Shown here: positions 35,569-43,648 of the stretch, piece after piece | Layout of the letters: each line of letters begins with the position of its first letter | How positions within the stretch are numbered: position 1 is the stretch's first letter | DNA from: Marvinbryantia formatexigens | Lineage (GTDB): Bacteria > Bacillota > Clostridia > Oscillospirales > Ruminococcaceae | NCBI GenBank assembly: GCA_021771035.1 | Contig: JAETPU010000002.1 | Location: forward strand, 186,001 to 250,000 | Direction of reading: 5' to 3' | DNA: 64,000 nt | Made by a program: the position numbers and the translations under genes | The notes under the pieces: generated by a model | What the model was told of the DNA's origin: nothing | What the model saw: the letters and a program-made list of their open reading frames with translations, nothing else | Database searches by the model: none

Positions 35569-36723
35569 ATGCCGGATTTGTTCGATTATGTCGCCTGGAG
35601 GGGCGATCTTGAGTTTTCGCAGGACGGGCTGAACCCGGTGGATAATCTTCTGCTGTCCTGTCTGAGCTATATTCACTTTGAGGACTTCCTTCTATCTCAA
35701 AGCGATGAGCCGGTGACAGTGGCTCAGGCGGCTGCGCGTTTGATGGAGATCCCCGCAAAGGAGCGGGAGGCCCTCATGCGCACAAAGCGGGATGAAGAGC
35801 TTTTAAGCCGGCTGGCGCTCACCAAACGATTCGGCGGCCTGCGGCTGGAAAATCCCACAGGGCATACGGATCCCGTATTGGAAAAGCAATTCGCCGCAGT
35901 GACGGTGCGGCTGGGGGACATTGGGGCCTACGTGGCGTTTCGGGGGACGGACAGCACTCTGGTGGGCTGGAAAGAGGATTTTAACATGGCATTTCTCCCG
36001 GTAGTGCCCGCGCAGGCGGATGCCGCCGCCTATTTGGAGGAAGCCGCCCGGCGGTTTGACGGCCCGTTGTGGGTTGGCGGGCATTCCAAGGGCGGGAATT
36101 TAGCCGTGTTTGCCGCTGCCAACACTTCCGGAGAAGTCAGAACCCGTATTCGGCAGGTCTTCAACAATGACGGTCCGGGCTTTGGGGCGTCCATGATGGA
36201 GAGCAGGGGGTATCTGGAGATCCTTCCAAAGCTGAGCACCTTTTTGCCGCAGTCCTCCATTGTGGGGATGCTTCTGGAGCATGAGGAGGACTATACGGTG
36301 GTGCACAGCCGCCAGGTGGGCATTATGCAGCACGATCCCTATTCCTGGGAGGTGCTGGGAGGGGATTTTATCCGGTTGGAACAGATTACCTCCACCAGCA
36401 GGATCCTGGATCGTACCCTCAAGGATTGGGTGCGGCAGATGAGCCAGCAGCAGCGGGAGGAGTTTCTGAATACCCTATTCCGGCTGTTCGCTGTGGGAGA
36501 TGCCCGCACCCTGGCACAGCTGCCGGGGGCATGGATTAAAAATTTTGACCAGGTGCGTCAGGAATGGCGGGACACCTCACCTCAAACCCGGCAGCTGCTG
36601 CAGAGAACCTTCGGGCAGCTCATGCAGGGTGCCAGGCATTCCCTGGCAGAGGAAGCCCCAATGGCCTGTGCCCCGTCTAAAAATGCGCACGGCTGGATTT
36701 TTCCCCAGGAAAAGTTTATTTAG
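35569..36723 (+). CDS. DUF2974 (Mbeg1-like) alpha/beta-hydrolase
   Basis: 384 residues from the ATG at 35569, with AAAGGGGG about 9 nt upstream. The protein starts MPDLFDYVAWRGDLEFSQDGLNPVDNLLLSCLSYI, the typical opening of the DUF2974/Mbeg1-like family of lipase-fold proteins. The nucleophile elbow GGHSKGGNLA carries the predicted catalytic serine at about residue 180; ITSTSRILDRTLKDWV lies later. YVAFRGTDSTLVGWKEDFNM matches the strand and oxyanion region before the elbow. No signal peptide is visible, so it should be cytoplasmic. Substrate is unknown. It stands alone, with a terminator 125 nt downstream. A longer open frame from 35170 lacks support. Confidence 0.85.
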   Translation: MPDLFDYVAWRGDLEFSQDGLNPVDNLLLSCLSYIHFEDFLLSQSDEPVTVAQAAARLMEIPAKEREALMRTKRDEELLSRLALTKRFGGLRLENPTGHTDPVLEKQFAAVTVRLGDIGAYVAFRGTDSTLVGWKEDFNMAFLPVVPAQADAAAYLEEAARRFDGPLWVGGHSKGGNLAVFAAANTSGEVRTRIRQVFNNDGPGFGASMMESRGYLEILPKLSTFLPQSSIVGMLLEHEEDYTVVHSRQVGIMQHDPYSWEVLGGDFIRLEQITSTSRILDRTLKDWVRQMSQQQREEFLNTLFRLFAVGDARTLAQLPGAWIKNFDQVRQEWRDTSPQTRQLLQRTFGQLMQGARHSLAEEAPMACAPSKNAHGWIFPQEKFI

Positions 36724-36846
36724 AAACGCCGTTTTTATCGCTTCGCGAACGGCTTTTCGGCTGTACCTGAACAGATTCGAGGGCTTGGCTGTTAATTGGT
36801 TCCATCAAAGGGTAATCGTCAGAGTTTCTTTCATCAGCGTTCAAGA

Positions 36847-36879
36847 CGGCCGGCCTTTTCCACAGAAAAAGGCCGGCCG
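36847..36879. terminator. bidirectional terminator hairpin
   Basis: CGGCCGGCCTTTT pairs with AAAAGGCCGGCCG. It lies between the convergent DUF2974 gene (+) and DinB-like gene (-), with an AT-rich tail on the plus strand. Confidence 0.8.
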
Positions 36880-36887
36880 AATTTTAT

Positions 36888-37544
36888 TTACAACTGTAGT
36901 TTATTCTTAATACGCAAACAAGCCTCTACGTGCATAATCCAATGTCTTGAGAATGGCATTTGAATTAAACTCCGGACATCTTTGCCACACCAATAATCAA
37001 TCAGCCAAATTGCATTTTCATTGTCGCTTACGACATTTAACGATTTTAAGGTTTCTTTTCTTTCGTGCGGTATTTTTGTTTTTAATTGGCCGTAAGATAA
37101 TCGTTCCAGGATTCTCTCAGTGCTTTCCCGTACTTCAGAAATATATGCATATAATTCTTCCAGATTAAGCTGTTTTGAAAAATCTGCAATCTGTTGTTTT
37201 ACAAGTTCATTTCCTGTTGTAATGATTGGCGAATTTATCCGCATTTGATAATTGCCCGCAAAAAATACTTGCTCATTTCCGCTGATTACGGTATGTGCAA
37301 CGATATCTTCAATCCGAAATATATGCCAAATAGAATAGGCAATCGTTTTACTATGATAACCGTCTGCATTGATAAAGGGTATTGCGTCAAAATCTTCTCT
37401 GCATAGTTCCTCTTTGATAGATAGCAAGGTTTGCATTAACCGTTTTCGTAACTCAAATAAAGTACGAATTCCCACTTGATAGGTATCGTTCTTCCTGATT
37501 TGTGTTTGCATTGCTTTATTCAGCTCAGACCATTCCTGGTTCAT
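36888..37544 (-). CDS. DinB/YfiT-like four-helix protein
   Basis: 218 residues, starting ATG at 37544 with GGTGA about 8 nt upstream. The pattern fits the DinB-like fold, a metal-binding four-helix bundle found in thiol-dependent transferases: HSKTIAYSIWHIFRIEDIVAH in helix 2 and FSRHWIMHVEACLRIKNKL at the end place three or more His residues as likely metal ligands. Activity is unknown. Base composition is clearly more AT-rich than the flanking genes, and codon use leans to AAA, ATT and TTT, which suggests recent acquisition. It has its own consensus promoter at 37618-37646. I am fairly sure of the fold and unsure of the role. Confidence 0.8.
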   Translation of the reverse strand: MNQEWSELNKAMQTQIRKNDTYQVGIRTLFELRKRLMQTLLSIKEELCREDFDAIPFINADGYHSKTIAYSIWHIFRIEDIVAHTVISGNEQVFFAGNYQMRINSPIITTGNELVKQQIADFSKQLNLEELYAYISEVRESTERILERLSYGQLKTKIPHERKETLKSLNVVSDNENAIWLIDYWCGKDVRSLIQMPFSRHWIMHVEACLRIKNKLQL

Positions 37545-37617
37545 AGTTAGTCACCATCCGAATCCTAATTTGTCAAAGATGCCTTATCCGCCTGAGGCGA
37601 ATAGTCCTGCTTCTTTT

Positions 37618-37646
37618 ACTCTAAAATTTGATGTGGAATTTGTCAA
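37618..37646 (-). promoter_or_regulatory. promoter of the DinB-like gene
   Basis: On the minus strand TTGACA (37646-37641), a 17-nt spacer and TAGAGT (37623-37618). The leader is about 65 nt. The strength of the match suggests constitutive expression. Confidence 0.75.
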
Positions 37647-37844
37647 GCTGCTTTACCTGCTCTAATCTTCTGCTCCAAGTCTATACGAAATCAAGGCGGG
37701 AATAGGGCGGGATTCTGGTGAAATAACCGCCTGTAACCATCTGACAGCACAAACTGGAAAGCCGTTCAATGCCCTGTTCATGAGCCTTCGTTACATGACT
37801 CCAATACTACAAACTAAGACCGATGCTGTTCTTTTAAATCATCC

Positions 37845-37882
37845 AATCAACCCCAGGCGGAAAACTTCCGTCTGGGGTTGAT
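37845..37882. terminator. terminator hairpin after the MerR gene
   Basis: AATCAACCCCAGGCGGAA pairs with TTCCGTCTGGGGTTGATT (one G-U pair). It lies 15 nt past the MerR gene stop on the minus strand. The T-tail is weak on both strands. Confidence 0.7.
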
Positions 37883-37897
37883 TTTGAAGCTGGGATG

Positions 37898-38761
37898 TCA
37901 CTTTGCCTGGGGATATTCCCGCAGAAAAAGCTCGTTTGCCTGCTCCAGCTGGCGGCAGTATGCGTCATAGGCTGGGCTCAGGCGCCTCATGGCGGGGAGA
38001 AATACGGTGTTGTAGCCGCTGGCGGCGTTAAACTCCCGGAAGAGCTTCTCCAGCTGGTATGCGGGAGAAGCCCGGTATTCCTCCGATTCCTTAAAGGCCA
38101 GATACTGGGTAATCCAATCCCGGTTCTCGCTGACATATTCCTGCGGCTGTTCAATCGCCCGGCGGAGAGCCTGCTGGGATTCCTCCATCTGCCTGGAACC
38201 AAGCTGTGAGGTACATTCGGTGAAATGTTCCATAAGTTCCGGGCCTATTTCCAGTTCGGGCAGGCCGTCCAAAAATTCCAAAATCACCCGGTAAGCCTCC
38301 TGCTGCTGCTGCGTTCGCACCGGCTCGTCCAGAAACCGGGCAAAATGCAGGCAGACAAACCGGCCATAGTAGCCTGGAAAAGCCTGGAGCAGCCTCTGGG
38401 TGATGGTGGCGCGCTCGGCTATCGTCCGTAGGCGCTGGGCGGCTCTTTCATAGTCATCGGTACGGGAGAGCTCCTCCAGGATACTCAGGCGGGTTTCCTG
38501 ATCCTGGGCGTCCAGCTTGTTTTGAATGCTCAGCCGGCGCAGATATTCCCCGCCAGGCTCCGGGAGGGCCTGTCTGAGCTGGGCGACTGAGAGACCCAGC
38601 TGCCTCAGAATGCGGATACGCTCCAGGAGGTCCGCGTCCTGCTGGGTGAACTGGCGGTATCCGTTTTCGCAAGTTTGAGGGCATACCAGGCCCTCCTGGA
38701 TATAGTACTCCACAGCTTTTTTTGTGAGTCCCGTTCGGCGGCAGATTTCTTGAATGAACAT
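37898..38761 (-). CDS. MerR-family transcriptional regulator
   Basis: 287 residues, ATG at 38761, AAAGGAG about 12 nt upstream on the minus strand. The N-terminal winged helix (FIQEICRRTGLTKKAVEYYIQEGLVCP, then GYRQFTQQDADLLERIRILRQLGLSVAQLRQAL) is a standard MerR DNA-binding domain. A coiled coil (about residues 75-125) would form the dimer. The C-terminal about 160 residues are helical and match no effector domain I recognise; there is no Cys cluster for metals. The upstream promoter at 38888-38918 has the 19-nt spacer and internal palindrome expected of a MerR target, so it probably activates its own gene. No other likely target lies next to it. Confidence 0.88.
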   Translation of the reverse strand: MFIQEICRRTGLTKKAVEYYIQEGLVCPQTCENGYRQFTQQDADLLERIRILRQLGLSVAQLRQALPEPGGEYLRRLSIQNKLDAQDQETRLSILEELSRTDDYERAAQRLRTIAERATITQRLLQAFPGYYGRFVCLHFARFLDEPVRTQQQQEAYRVILEFLDGLPELEIGPELMEHFTECTSQLGSRQMEESQQALRRAIEQPQEYVSENRDWITQYLAFKESEEYRASPAYQLEKLFREFNAASGYNTVFLPAMRRLSPAYDAYCRQLEQANELFLREYPQAK

Positions 38762-38887
38762 CGTGATTGCGGCTCCTTTCCTTGAGGGGATGCCTTACGG
38801 CCTTTGTCCCAGTCCGGGGTGCAAAAGATTTCATTGCCGGATAGGCCGGATATGCGGCAAGCGGGCCAGGCATCCGTTTCCATTCTC

Positions 38888-38918
38888 AGCATAAACCATT
38901 CCCCAGGGGAGCAGTCAA
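38888..38918 (-). promoter_or_regulatory. MerR-type promoter with 19-nt spacer and palindromic operator
   Basis: On the minus strand TTGACT (38918-38913) and TATGCT (38893-38888) are separated by 19 nt, not 17. The spacer contains the dyad TCCCC-T-GGGGA. An overlong spacer with an internal palindrome is the hallmark of promoters activated by MerR proteins through DNA twisting. It would drive the MerR gene with a leader of about 120 nt. The rest of the gap (38919-39151) shows nothing else. Confidence 0.65.
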
Positions 38919-39151
38919 GCTTTTTAAGCCGCTCGACCGCAGAAATTTTCTAACCCCCGTTTTTCACCCGTAAAGGACATTTGTACGTTTTAGGGTTGGC
39001 AGTGGCGCGGCGGACGGTTGCTTTTGAATAAAGGGGGCCTATTTCCAAGGAATGGCGGAGGATACCGCTGCCCATGGAAAAGCTGTGTGGAAATGGTTTT
39101 TTGGCGGAGCAGCGGAAGTTTCAGCTGGAGGAAGAAAAGCGTGGGGAACAC

Positions 39152-39188
39152 TTGAAAACAGCCGGGAAACTGTCCCGGCTGTTTTCAA
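39152..39188. terminator. terminator of the asparaginase gene
   Basis: A perfect 16-bp stem TTGAAAACAGCCGGGA/TCCCGGCTGTTTTCAA. On the minus strand it follows the asparaginase stop by about 20 nt. Confidence 0.85.
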
Positions 39189-39206
39189 ACGTGTCAGGGA
39201 AGGCGG

Positions 39207-40214
39207 CTATTGCGTCTTTGGCAGATGAATTTCTCCCACATAGTCGGTGGCAAAAATTTCACGGATTTTTGCGCTGTCGTGGGTATGTCCCAGAGCCCAG
39301 ATGAGTTTTGTCACCGCAGCCTCCGTGGTCATATCCCAACCGGGGATGGCGCCGTTTTCCAGCACCTTTTTGCCAGTTTGGTACAGGGAAAAATCGCTGC
39401 GCTCATACAGGCACTGGCTGCACACCACGACAGAAATGCCATGTTCTACGATCTTGTGCAGCTTGGACACCAGATCCCGGTGGATAAAGTGGAGCCCGCC
39501 CGCACCAAAGGCCTCCAGCACAATGCCGCGGTACTTCATCTGCAATAGCATATCGAAGATCTGCGGGTCAAGCCCCGGAGTGAGCTTGATGAGAAAGACG
39601 CTGTTTTCCATGGCGTCATCCAGGAAAAAGGGCCCCTTGGGTTTGGGCAGCACAGCATGGTTCAGATCGAGGCCGGCGGAGTTTACAGATCCGGCGTAGG
39701 GCGCGTTGACGCTCTCAAAGGCATCGAAGCCTGTGGTGCGCACCTTTACCGCCCTGGAGCCCAGGATAATCTTTCGGTTGAAGGCCACAAACACGCCAGG
39801 TGCGCCGCTGGCAGCCATGGCAAAGGCGGCCCGCAGGTTATCCATGGCGTCGGTCAGCGGATGTAATAGGGGAAGCTGGGAACCGGTGAACACAACCGGA
39901 ATAGGGATATTGCGCAGCAAAAAGGAGAGGATACAGGCGGTATAGGCCATGGTATCGGTGCCGTGGGTCACCACGATGCCGTCATAGCCGGATGCGCCGG
40001 CATAAATCTCCCGGGCGATCAGCCTCCATTCCTCCGGCTGGATGTTGGAGGAATCCAGATGCAGGATATCCCGGGCGGTCACCTGGTACAGGCTGGCGAT
40101 GGGGGCGATTTTTTCTGTAATATCATCGCTGCCGATAGCCGGAGCCAGCCCCTGTGCGGTGGGGGCGCTGGCGATGGTTCCGCCGGTTGTGAGCAGGAGT
40201 ATTTTTTTAGGCAT
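39207..40214 (-). CDS. ansA: L-asparaginase, type I (cytoplasmic)
   Basis: Hydrolyses asparagine to aspartate and ammonia. 335 residues from the ATG at 40214, with AAAGGA about 9 nt upstream; 13 extra codons 5' are not part of the fold. The first catalytic triad lies in LLTTGGTIAS (nucleophile Thr10), the second in VVTHGTDTMAYTA; VVFTGSQLPL follows. There is no signal peptide, which fits the cytoplasmic AnsA type. The C-terminal domain contains GIVLEAFGAGG and SVVVCSQC, where type I enzymes have an allosteric site. It has its own promoter and terminator. Confidence 0.93.
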   Translation of the reverse strand: MPKKILLLTTGGTIASAPTAQGLAPAIGSDDITEKIAPIASLYQVTARDILHLDSSNIQPEEWRLIAREIYAGASGYDGIVVTHGTDTMAYTACILSFLLRNIPIPVVFTGSQLPLLHPLTDAMDNLRAAFAMAASGAPGVFVAFNRKIILGSRAVKVRTTGFDAFESVNAPYAGSVNSAGLDLNHAVLPKPKGPFFLDDAMENSVFLIKLTPGLDPQIFDMLLQMKYRGIVLEAFGAGGLHFIHRDLVSKLHKIVEHGISVVVCSQCLYERSDFSLYQTGKKVLENGAIPGWDMTTEAAVTKLIWALGHTHDSAKIREIFATDYVGEIHLPKTQ

Positions 40215-40251
40215 GGCGTATGTTCCTTTCCATTTCCATTTGGCAAGAAAC

Positions 40252-40280
40252 ATCCTACACCATTTAAGAGGGCTTGTCCA
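40252..40280 (-). promoter_or_regulatory. promoter of the asparaginase gene
   Basis: On the minus strand TGGACA (40280-40275, five of six consensus bases), a 17-nt spacer and TAGGAT (40257-40252). It overlaps the 3' end of the upstream transporter gene. Confidence 0.6.
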
Positions 40281-40647
40281 GGGCGTCAGGGGCCTTTTTG
40301 GAAAACAATTCCCGAATGCCTAGGAAGAACAGGAACGCGGCAAAGCATTTGGAGAGGATCCCGGTGGGAATCCAGTTTAAACTCATAGTTCCCAGCGCCA
40401 CTCCCAGGCATCCGGTGAGTACCATAGGCAGCACCAGCTTCCACTGAATCAGATGGTTCTTCGCGTGAATGAGAATGGAGATAACGGCGATGGGCAGAAA
40501 AAAGGCCAGGTTAATTCCCTGGGCCTTGAGCTGCTCCATGTTTAGAAAGGCCGCAAGGTATAAAAGCAGGATTCCGCCTCCGCCCAGCCCCAGGCTGCCG
40601 GCAACGGCAGAGAGAAAGGCGGCGATCCAAATGGCGATGTTCTGCAC
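40264..40647 (-). CDS. TSUP (TauE/SafE) transporter, half-size protein 2
   Basis: 127 residues with about four membrane helices. It begins MQNIAIWIAAFLSAVAGSLGLGGGGILLLYLAAFLNM, the repeat motif of the TSUP (sulfite exporter TauE/SafE) family. Family members are usually about 250 residues with two such halves. Here the second half-protein is encoded 15 nt upstream as a separate gene, so the two probably assemble into one transporter. TSUP proteins carry small anions such as sulfite, sulfonates or organic acids; the substrate here is unknown. The ribosome binding site lies within the short gap (GGAGGAATCCACG, then ATG). Confidence 0.85.
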   Translation of the reverse strand: MQNIAIWIAAFLSAVAGSLGLGGGGILLLYLAAFLNMEQLKAQGINLAFFLPIAVISILIHAKNHLIQWKLVLPMVLTGCLGVALGTMSLNWIPTGILSKCFAAFLFFLGIRELFSKKAPDALDKPS

Positions 40648-40662
40648 GTGGATTCCTCCTTT

Positions 40663-41025
40663 TCAGCGGAAAAATAGTTTGATTGAGGCGTAAAGAATCA
40701 TGACGGCAAAGGCCTTGCGGATCCAGAAATCCGGCAGTTTTTTCAGCAGGAATGCGCCGGCCAGGGCGCCCAGAATTCCCCCGGGCAGATAGGGAAGGCA
40801 GTCCGCAATGGTGAACGCTCCCCGCAGATAATAGATGACCGCGCTGATGAGGCTTAAAGGAAAAATGACGGCGATGGAGGTGGCATGGGCCTGTTTTGTC
40901 TCAACGGAGCACTTGCGCAGGGCGGGCACTGCCAGCATCCCGCCGCCCGCGCCGAAAATCCCATTTAAAAAGCCGATTCCAAGCCCGGAGGCCGCGGCGA
41001 GCCAGGTAGATTTTTTCTTATCCAA
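40663..41025 (-). CDS. TSUP (TauE/SafE) transporter, half-size protein 1
   Basis: 120 residues from the TTG at 41025 (MDKKKSTWLAAASG), chosen because AAGGGAGG lies about 8 nt upstream; a longer open frame to 41418 encodes implausible Arg/Pro/Ser-rich sequence. About four membrane helices follow, with GIGFLNGIFGAGGGMLAVPAL matching the TSUP glycine motif and HATSIAVIFPLSLISAVIYY the next helix. It is the first half of a split transporter with the gene just downstream. The two half motifs differ (GAGGGM and GLGGGG), so they are not a recent duplication. Confidence 0.83.
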   Translation of the reverse strand: MDKKKSTWLAAASGLGIGFLNGIFGAGGGMLAVPALRKCSVETKQAHATSIAVIFPLSLISAVIYYLRGAFTIADCLPYLPGGILGALAGAFLLKKLPDFWIRKAFAVMILYASIKLFFR

Positions 41026-41364
41026 TCGAAAGCCTCCCTTTTTTGAGGTACCTCTGTATTGTATGGCACAGCTGCGGGGCCCGGCAAAGCCGGTATGAAA
41101 CTGTTTCGCCTGTGCAGATGGCTTCAAACCTGATCCGGGTTCGCGGACTGAGATTTGTTTTGATACTCCTGCGAACGATGGGGCTCCCAAAAAAGCCGCG
41201 TTGCGAACCGACAGGCTGACTGCAGGGAAGCCCAAGCCCAGCTGCAGCACAGATGCAGCTGACGGCGGCGTTAAAACATATTCTAGTGTTTCCGTCCCGG
41301 GAAGAAATATGTGCCAAAGAGAGGAACCAGTGATTTTCTGGTACAGCCGGCGGTATTTCAAAAT
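41026..41364. other. intergenic stretch, nothing recognised
   Basis: About 340 nt between the TSUP genes and the metK terminator. Open frames here are extensions of the TSUP frame or shadows. I see no clear promoter for the TSUP pair. Confidence 0.4.
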
Positions 41365-41411
41365 AAAAACAGCACCAGGTACCCCGAATGAACGGGGATT
41401 TCCGGTGCTGT
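41365..41411 (-). terminator. terminator of metK
   Basis: On the minus strand ACAGCACC pairs with GGTGCTGT and an inner CCCCG with CGGGG, followed by a T-run. It lies about 20 nt past the metK stop. Confidence 0.85.
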
Positions 41412-41431
41412 CTTTCATTTTTAGCGTTTGA

Positions 41432-42631
41432 TTATTTCTGGGTTAAGCTGGCAACAGCCGCCTTGAGCGCCTGAACCCGGTCTGTTTTTTCCCAGTTCAC
41501 ACCCAAATCCTCGCGGCCCATGTGGCCGTAGGCGGCCAGCTGGCGGTAGATGGGACGGCGCAGATCCAGATCCCGGATGATGGAGGCCGGGCGCAGGTCA
41601 AACACCTGGCTGATGGCCTGGGAGAGCACATCATCGGATACCGTTCCGGTGGAGAAGGTGTCCACCAAAACAGAGACCGGGCGCGCCACACCGATGGCAT
41701 AGGCCAGCTGGATTTCGCACTTTTTCGCCAATCCCGCGGCAACCACATTTTTTGCTACATAGCGGGCGGCATAGGCTGCGGAACGGTCCACCTTAGTGGG
41801 ATCCTTGCCGGAGAAAGCACCGCCGCCATGGCGGGAATATCCGCCGTAGGTGTCTACAATAATTTTGCGTCCGGTCAGGCCGCTGTCCCCCATGGGGCCG
41901 CCTGTGACAAAGCGCCCGGTGGGATTGATGTAGTATTTTGTATGTTCGTCCAGAAGCTCAGACGGAATGATGGGGAGAATCACCTCCCGGATAACGTCCT
42001 CCCGGATCTGTTCCAGAGACACATTGGGGGAGTGCTGGCTGGAGACAACTACGGTATCCACCCGCACCGGCCGCTCGTTTTCATATTCCACCGTCACCTG
42101 GGTTTTGCCGTCCGGGCGCAGGTAGCTCAGGGTTCCGTTTTTGCGGACCTTTGTGAGCTGCAGGGCCAGCTTATGGGCCAGGGAGATGGGCATGGGCATC
42201 AGTTCCGAAGTTTCATCACAGGCAAAGCCGAACATCATTCCCTGATCGCCCGCGCCGGTGGAATCCTCCTCCACGGCACTGGCAGATTCCTTGGCCTCCA
42301 GGGCACGATCCACGCCCAGGGCAATGTCCGAGGACTGCTCATGGATAGAGGAGATTACCGAACAGGTGTCGGCGTCAAAACCGTATTTGGCCCGCACATA
42401 GCCGATATCCCGGATGACATCCCGGGCGATTTTGGGAATGTCCACATAACAGTTGGTGGAGATTTCCCCCATGACCATCACCATGCCGGTGGTGGTGGCG
42501 GTTTCACAGGCCACACGGGAATTGGGATCCTGACTCAGAAGGGCATCCAAAACAGCATCGGAGATCTGGTCACAGATTTTATCGGGATGTCCCTCTGTAA
42601 CGGATTCCGAGGTAAAAAGAATTCTTGACAT
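41432..42631 (-). CDS. metK: S-adenosylmethionine synthetase
   Basis: Makes S-adenosylmethionine from methionine and ATP. 399 residues from the ATG at 42631 ([22 protein letters not shown]), AGGAAG about 9 nt upstream; the frame continues 5' but only through the riboswitch. Conserved stretches are the ATP-binding [12 protein letters not shown] (GAGDQG hexapeptide), [49 protein letters not shown] (cited in parts: the P-loop-like GGGAFSGKD) and the C-terminal [11 protein letters not shown]. Transcription is controlled by the SAM-I riboswitch between the promoter and the gene, giving product feedback. Confidence 0.97.
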   Translation of the reverse strand: MSRILFTSESVTEGHPDKICDQISDAVLDALLSQDPNSRVACETATTTGMVMVMGEISTNCYVDIPKIARDVIRDIGYVRAKYGFDADTCSVISSIHEQSSDIALGVDRALEAKESASAVEEDSTGAGDQGMMFGFACDETSELMPMPISLAHKLALQLTKVRKNGTLSYLRPDGKTQVTVEYENERPVRVDTVVVSSQHSPNVSLEQIREDVIREVILPIIPSELLDEHTKYYINPTGRFVTGGPMGDSGLTGRKIIVDTYGGYSRHGGGAFSGKDPTKVDRSAAYAARYVAKNVVAAGLAKKCEIQLAYAIGVARPVSVLVDTFSTGTVSDDVLSQAISQVFDLRPASIIRDLDLRRPIYRQLAAYGHMGREDLGVNWEKTDRVQALKAAVASLTQK

Positions 42632-42702
42632 AAATGGTACTTCCTTTCTTAAAAAAATTCCTGAAAAAAGCATTCCGAAAGGATTTGCTGAAAGCGGGGA
42701 AT

Positions 42703-42732
42703 AAAAAAGCGCTCTTGCAAACCAAGAGCGCA
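42703..42732 (-). terminator. riboswitch expression-platform terminator of metK
   Basis: On the minus strand GCGCTCTTG pairs with CAAGAGCGC around GTTTG, followed by six Ts. It lies between the SAM-I aptamer and metK and should form when SAM is bound. Confidence 0.88.
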
Positions 42733-42739
42733 GAACCAT

Positions 42740-42839
42740 CCTCATCTCTCGGTTTTTCCGCAGGATTTGGCACCTTTCTATTTAAAACAGCAGGTTGCCG
42801 GGCGTCACAGGGCCTGTCCCTCAGCCACTCTTGATAAGG
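42740..42839 (-). promoter_or_regulatory. SAM-I (S-box) riboswitch aptamer
   Basis: On the minus strand the conserved S-box segments appear in order: CTTATCAAGAGTGG, CTGAGGGACAGGCCC, TGACGCCCGGCAACC, AAGGTGCCAAATCCTGC and GAGAGATGAGG. The closing P1 helix is CCTTATC/GATGAGG. It sits 15 nt past the metK promoter -10 and just before an intrinsic terminator. It should turn metK off when SAM is abundant. Confidence 0.95.
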
Positions 42840-42861
42840 GAATATTCTTTTTTCGACTAAA

Positions 42862-42890
42862 ATTATATCAAATATGCTCTTTTCTGTCAA
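42862..42890 (-). promoter_or_regulatory. consensus promoter of metK
   Basis: On the minus strand TTGACA (42890-42885), a 17-nt spacer and TATAAT (42867-42862), both boxes perfect, with an additional TG one base before the -10. Confidence 0.93.
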
Positions 42891-42913
42891 GATAAGCAAA
42901 CGCCGGCTTGAGG

Positions 42914-43360
42914 CTACAGCTGGGAGGGAATTTCCCCGGGAGAAGGCCACTGCATGGTGAATTCCGCCTGTCCAGTGTTGGGATCGGTTCCCGAAGCGGC
43001 CCTGTAAAAGCCCTCCCGCTCATAGAAGCGGACAGCGCGGGTGTTGCGCTGGTAGACGTTCAGGGACAGCTGGGGGCACAGCGCCTTCGCCAGATCCAAA
43101 AGGCGGCTGCCCACTCCCTGCGAACGGCATTCGCTGCTGACAAACAGCCCGGCGATATAGCTGCCCGTTAGGCCCAGAAACGCCTTGGGAACCCCCTGCT
43201 GCTCCCAGACAAACACCTGCGCCTGGGGAAGCTGGCTTCGTACCAGTTCCAGGCTTTCTTCCCAATAGCTTGCCGGAATGAAGGGATGCGCCTGCAGATT
43301 CCCCTGCAGCCACAGGGCACACAGCGCCGTAAGATCGGCGGGACGAAAACTTCGTATCAT
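42914..43360 (-). CDS. GNAT-family N-acetyltransferase
   Basis: 148 residues from the ATG at 43360 (MIRSFRPADLTALCALW), with GAAGGAG about 11 nt upstream on the minus strand. The frame is open 5' to 43636, but that part is low-complexity. The acetyl-CoA binding motif A is GLFVSSECRSQGVGSRLLDLAK, and LSLNVYQRNTRAVRFYEREGF forms motif B and the last strands. The N-terminal region with HPFIPASYWEES resembles YjaB-type acetyltransferases, which act on small molecules or proteins. Substrate is unknown. The metK promoter begins 24 nt after its stop. Confidence 0.88.
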   Translation of the reverse strand: MIRSFRPADLTALCALWLQGNLQAHPFIPASYWEESLELVRSQLPQAQVFVWEQQGVPKAFLGLTGSYIAGLFVSSECRSQGVGSRLLDLAKALCPQLSLNVYQRNTRAVRFYEREGFYRAASGTDPNTGQAEFTMQWPSPGEIPSQL

Positions 43361-43586
43361 GGCGGCGACGGCTCCTTCTTTGGACCATAATGGACGGTTT
43401 TTTTGTTTTGCACCGTTTGTATCAGCCCAGTTCTGGCTGTGTTTGGCATTTCCGAATTTTGAGGCGATGCTGCCGCGGCAAGACGGAACCGGAAACTGCC
43501 GGGCGCCAATTTCCGACGGTTTGGCTCTTGGGATTCCCGGTGAACGCGCGTCTGCGGCAGCGATAGAAGGCGGGGGATTTGAATAC

Positions 43587-43621
43587 AAAAAACGGCGCCA
43601 AACTTGACGTTCAGCACCGTT
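43587..43621 (-). terminator. terminator of the AbrB-like gene
   Basis: On the minus strand AACGGTGC pairs with GCGCCGTT (one G-U pair), followed by a T-run. It lies 28 nt past the AbrB-like gene stop. The remaining gap up to the GNAT gene shows nothing. Confidence 0.8.
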
Positions 43622-43648
43622 AAGGCCTGCTGGCAAAAACCTGCCCCA

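Noticed and set aside
39074-39304. A 76-codon plus-strand frame overlapping the asparaginase end
   Set aside because: It crosses the terminator at 39152-39188 and the 3' end of a certain gene on the other strand.
41026-41418. Upstream extension of the first TSUP gene to 251 codons
   Set aside because: The added residues are Arg/Ser/Pro-rich and not membrane-like, while AAGGGAGG marks the TTG at 41025 as the start.
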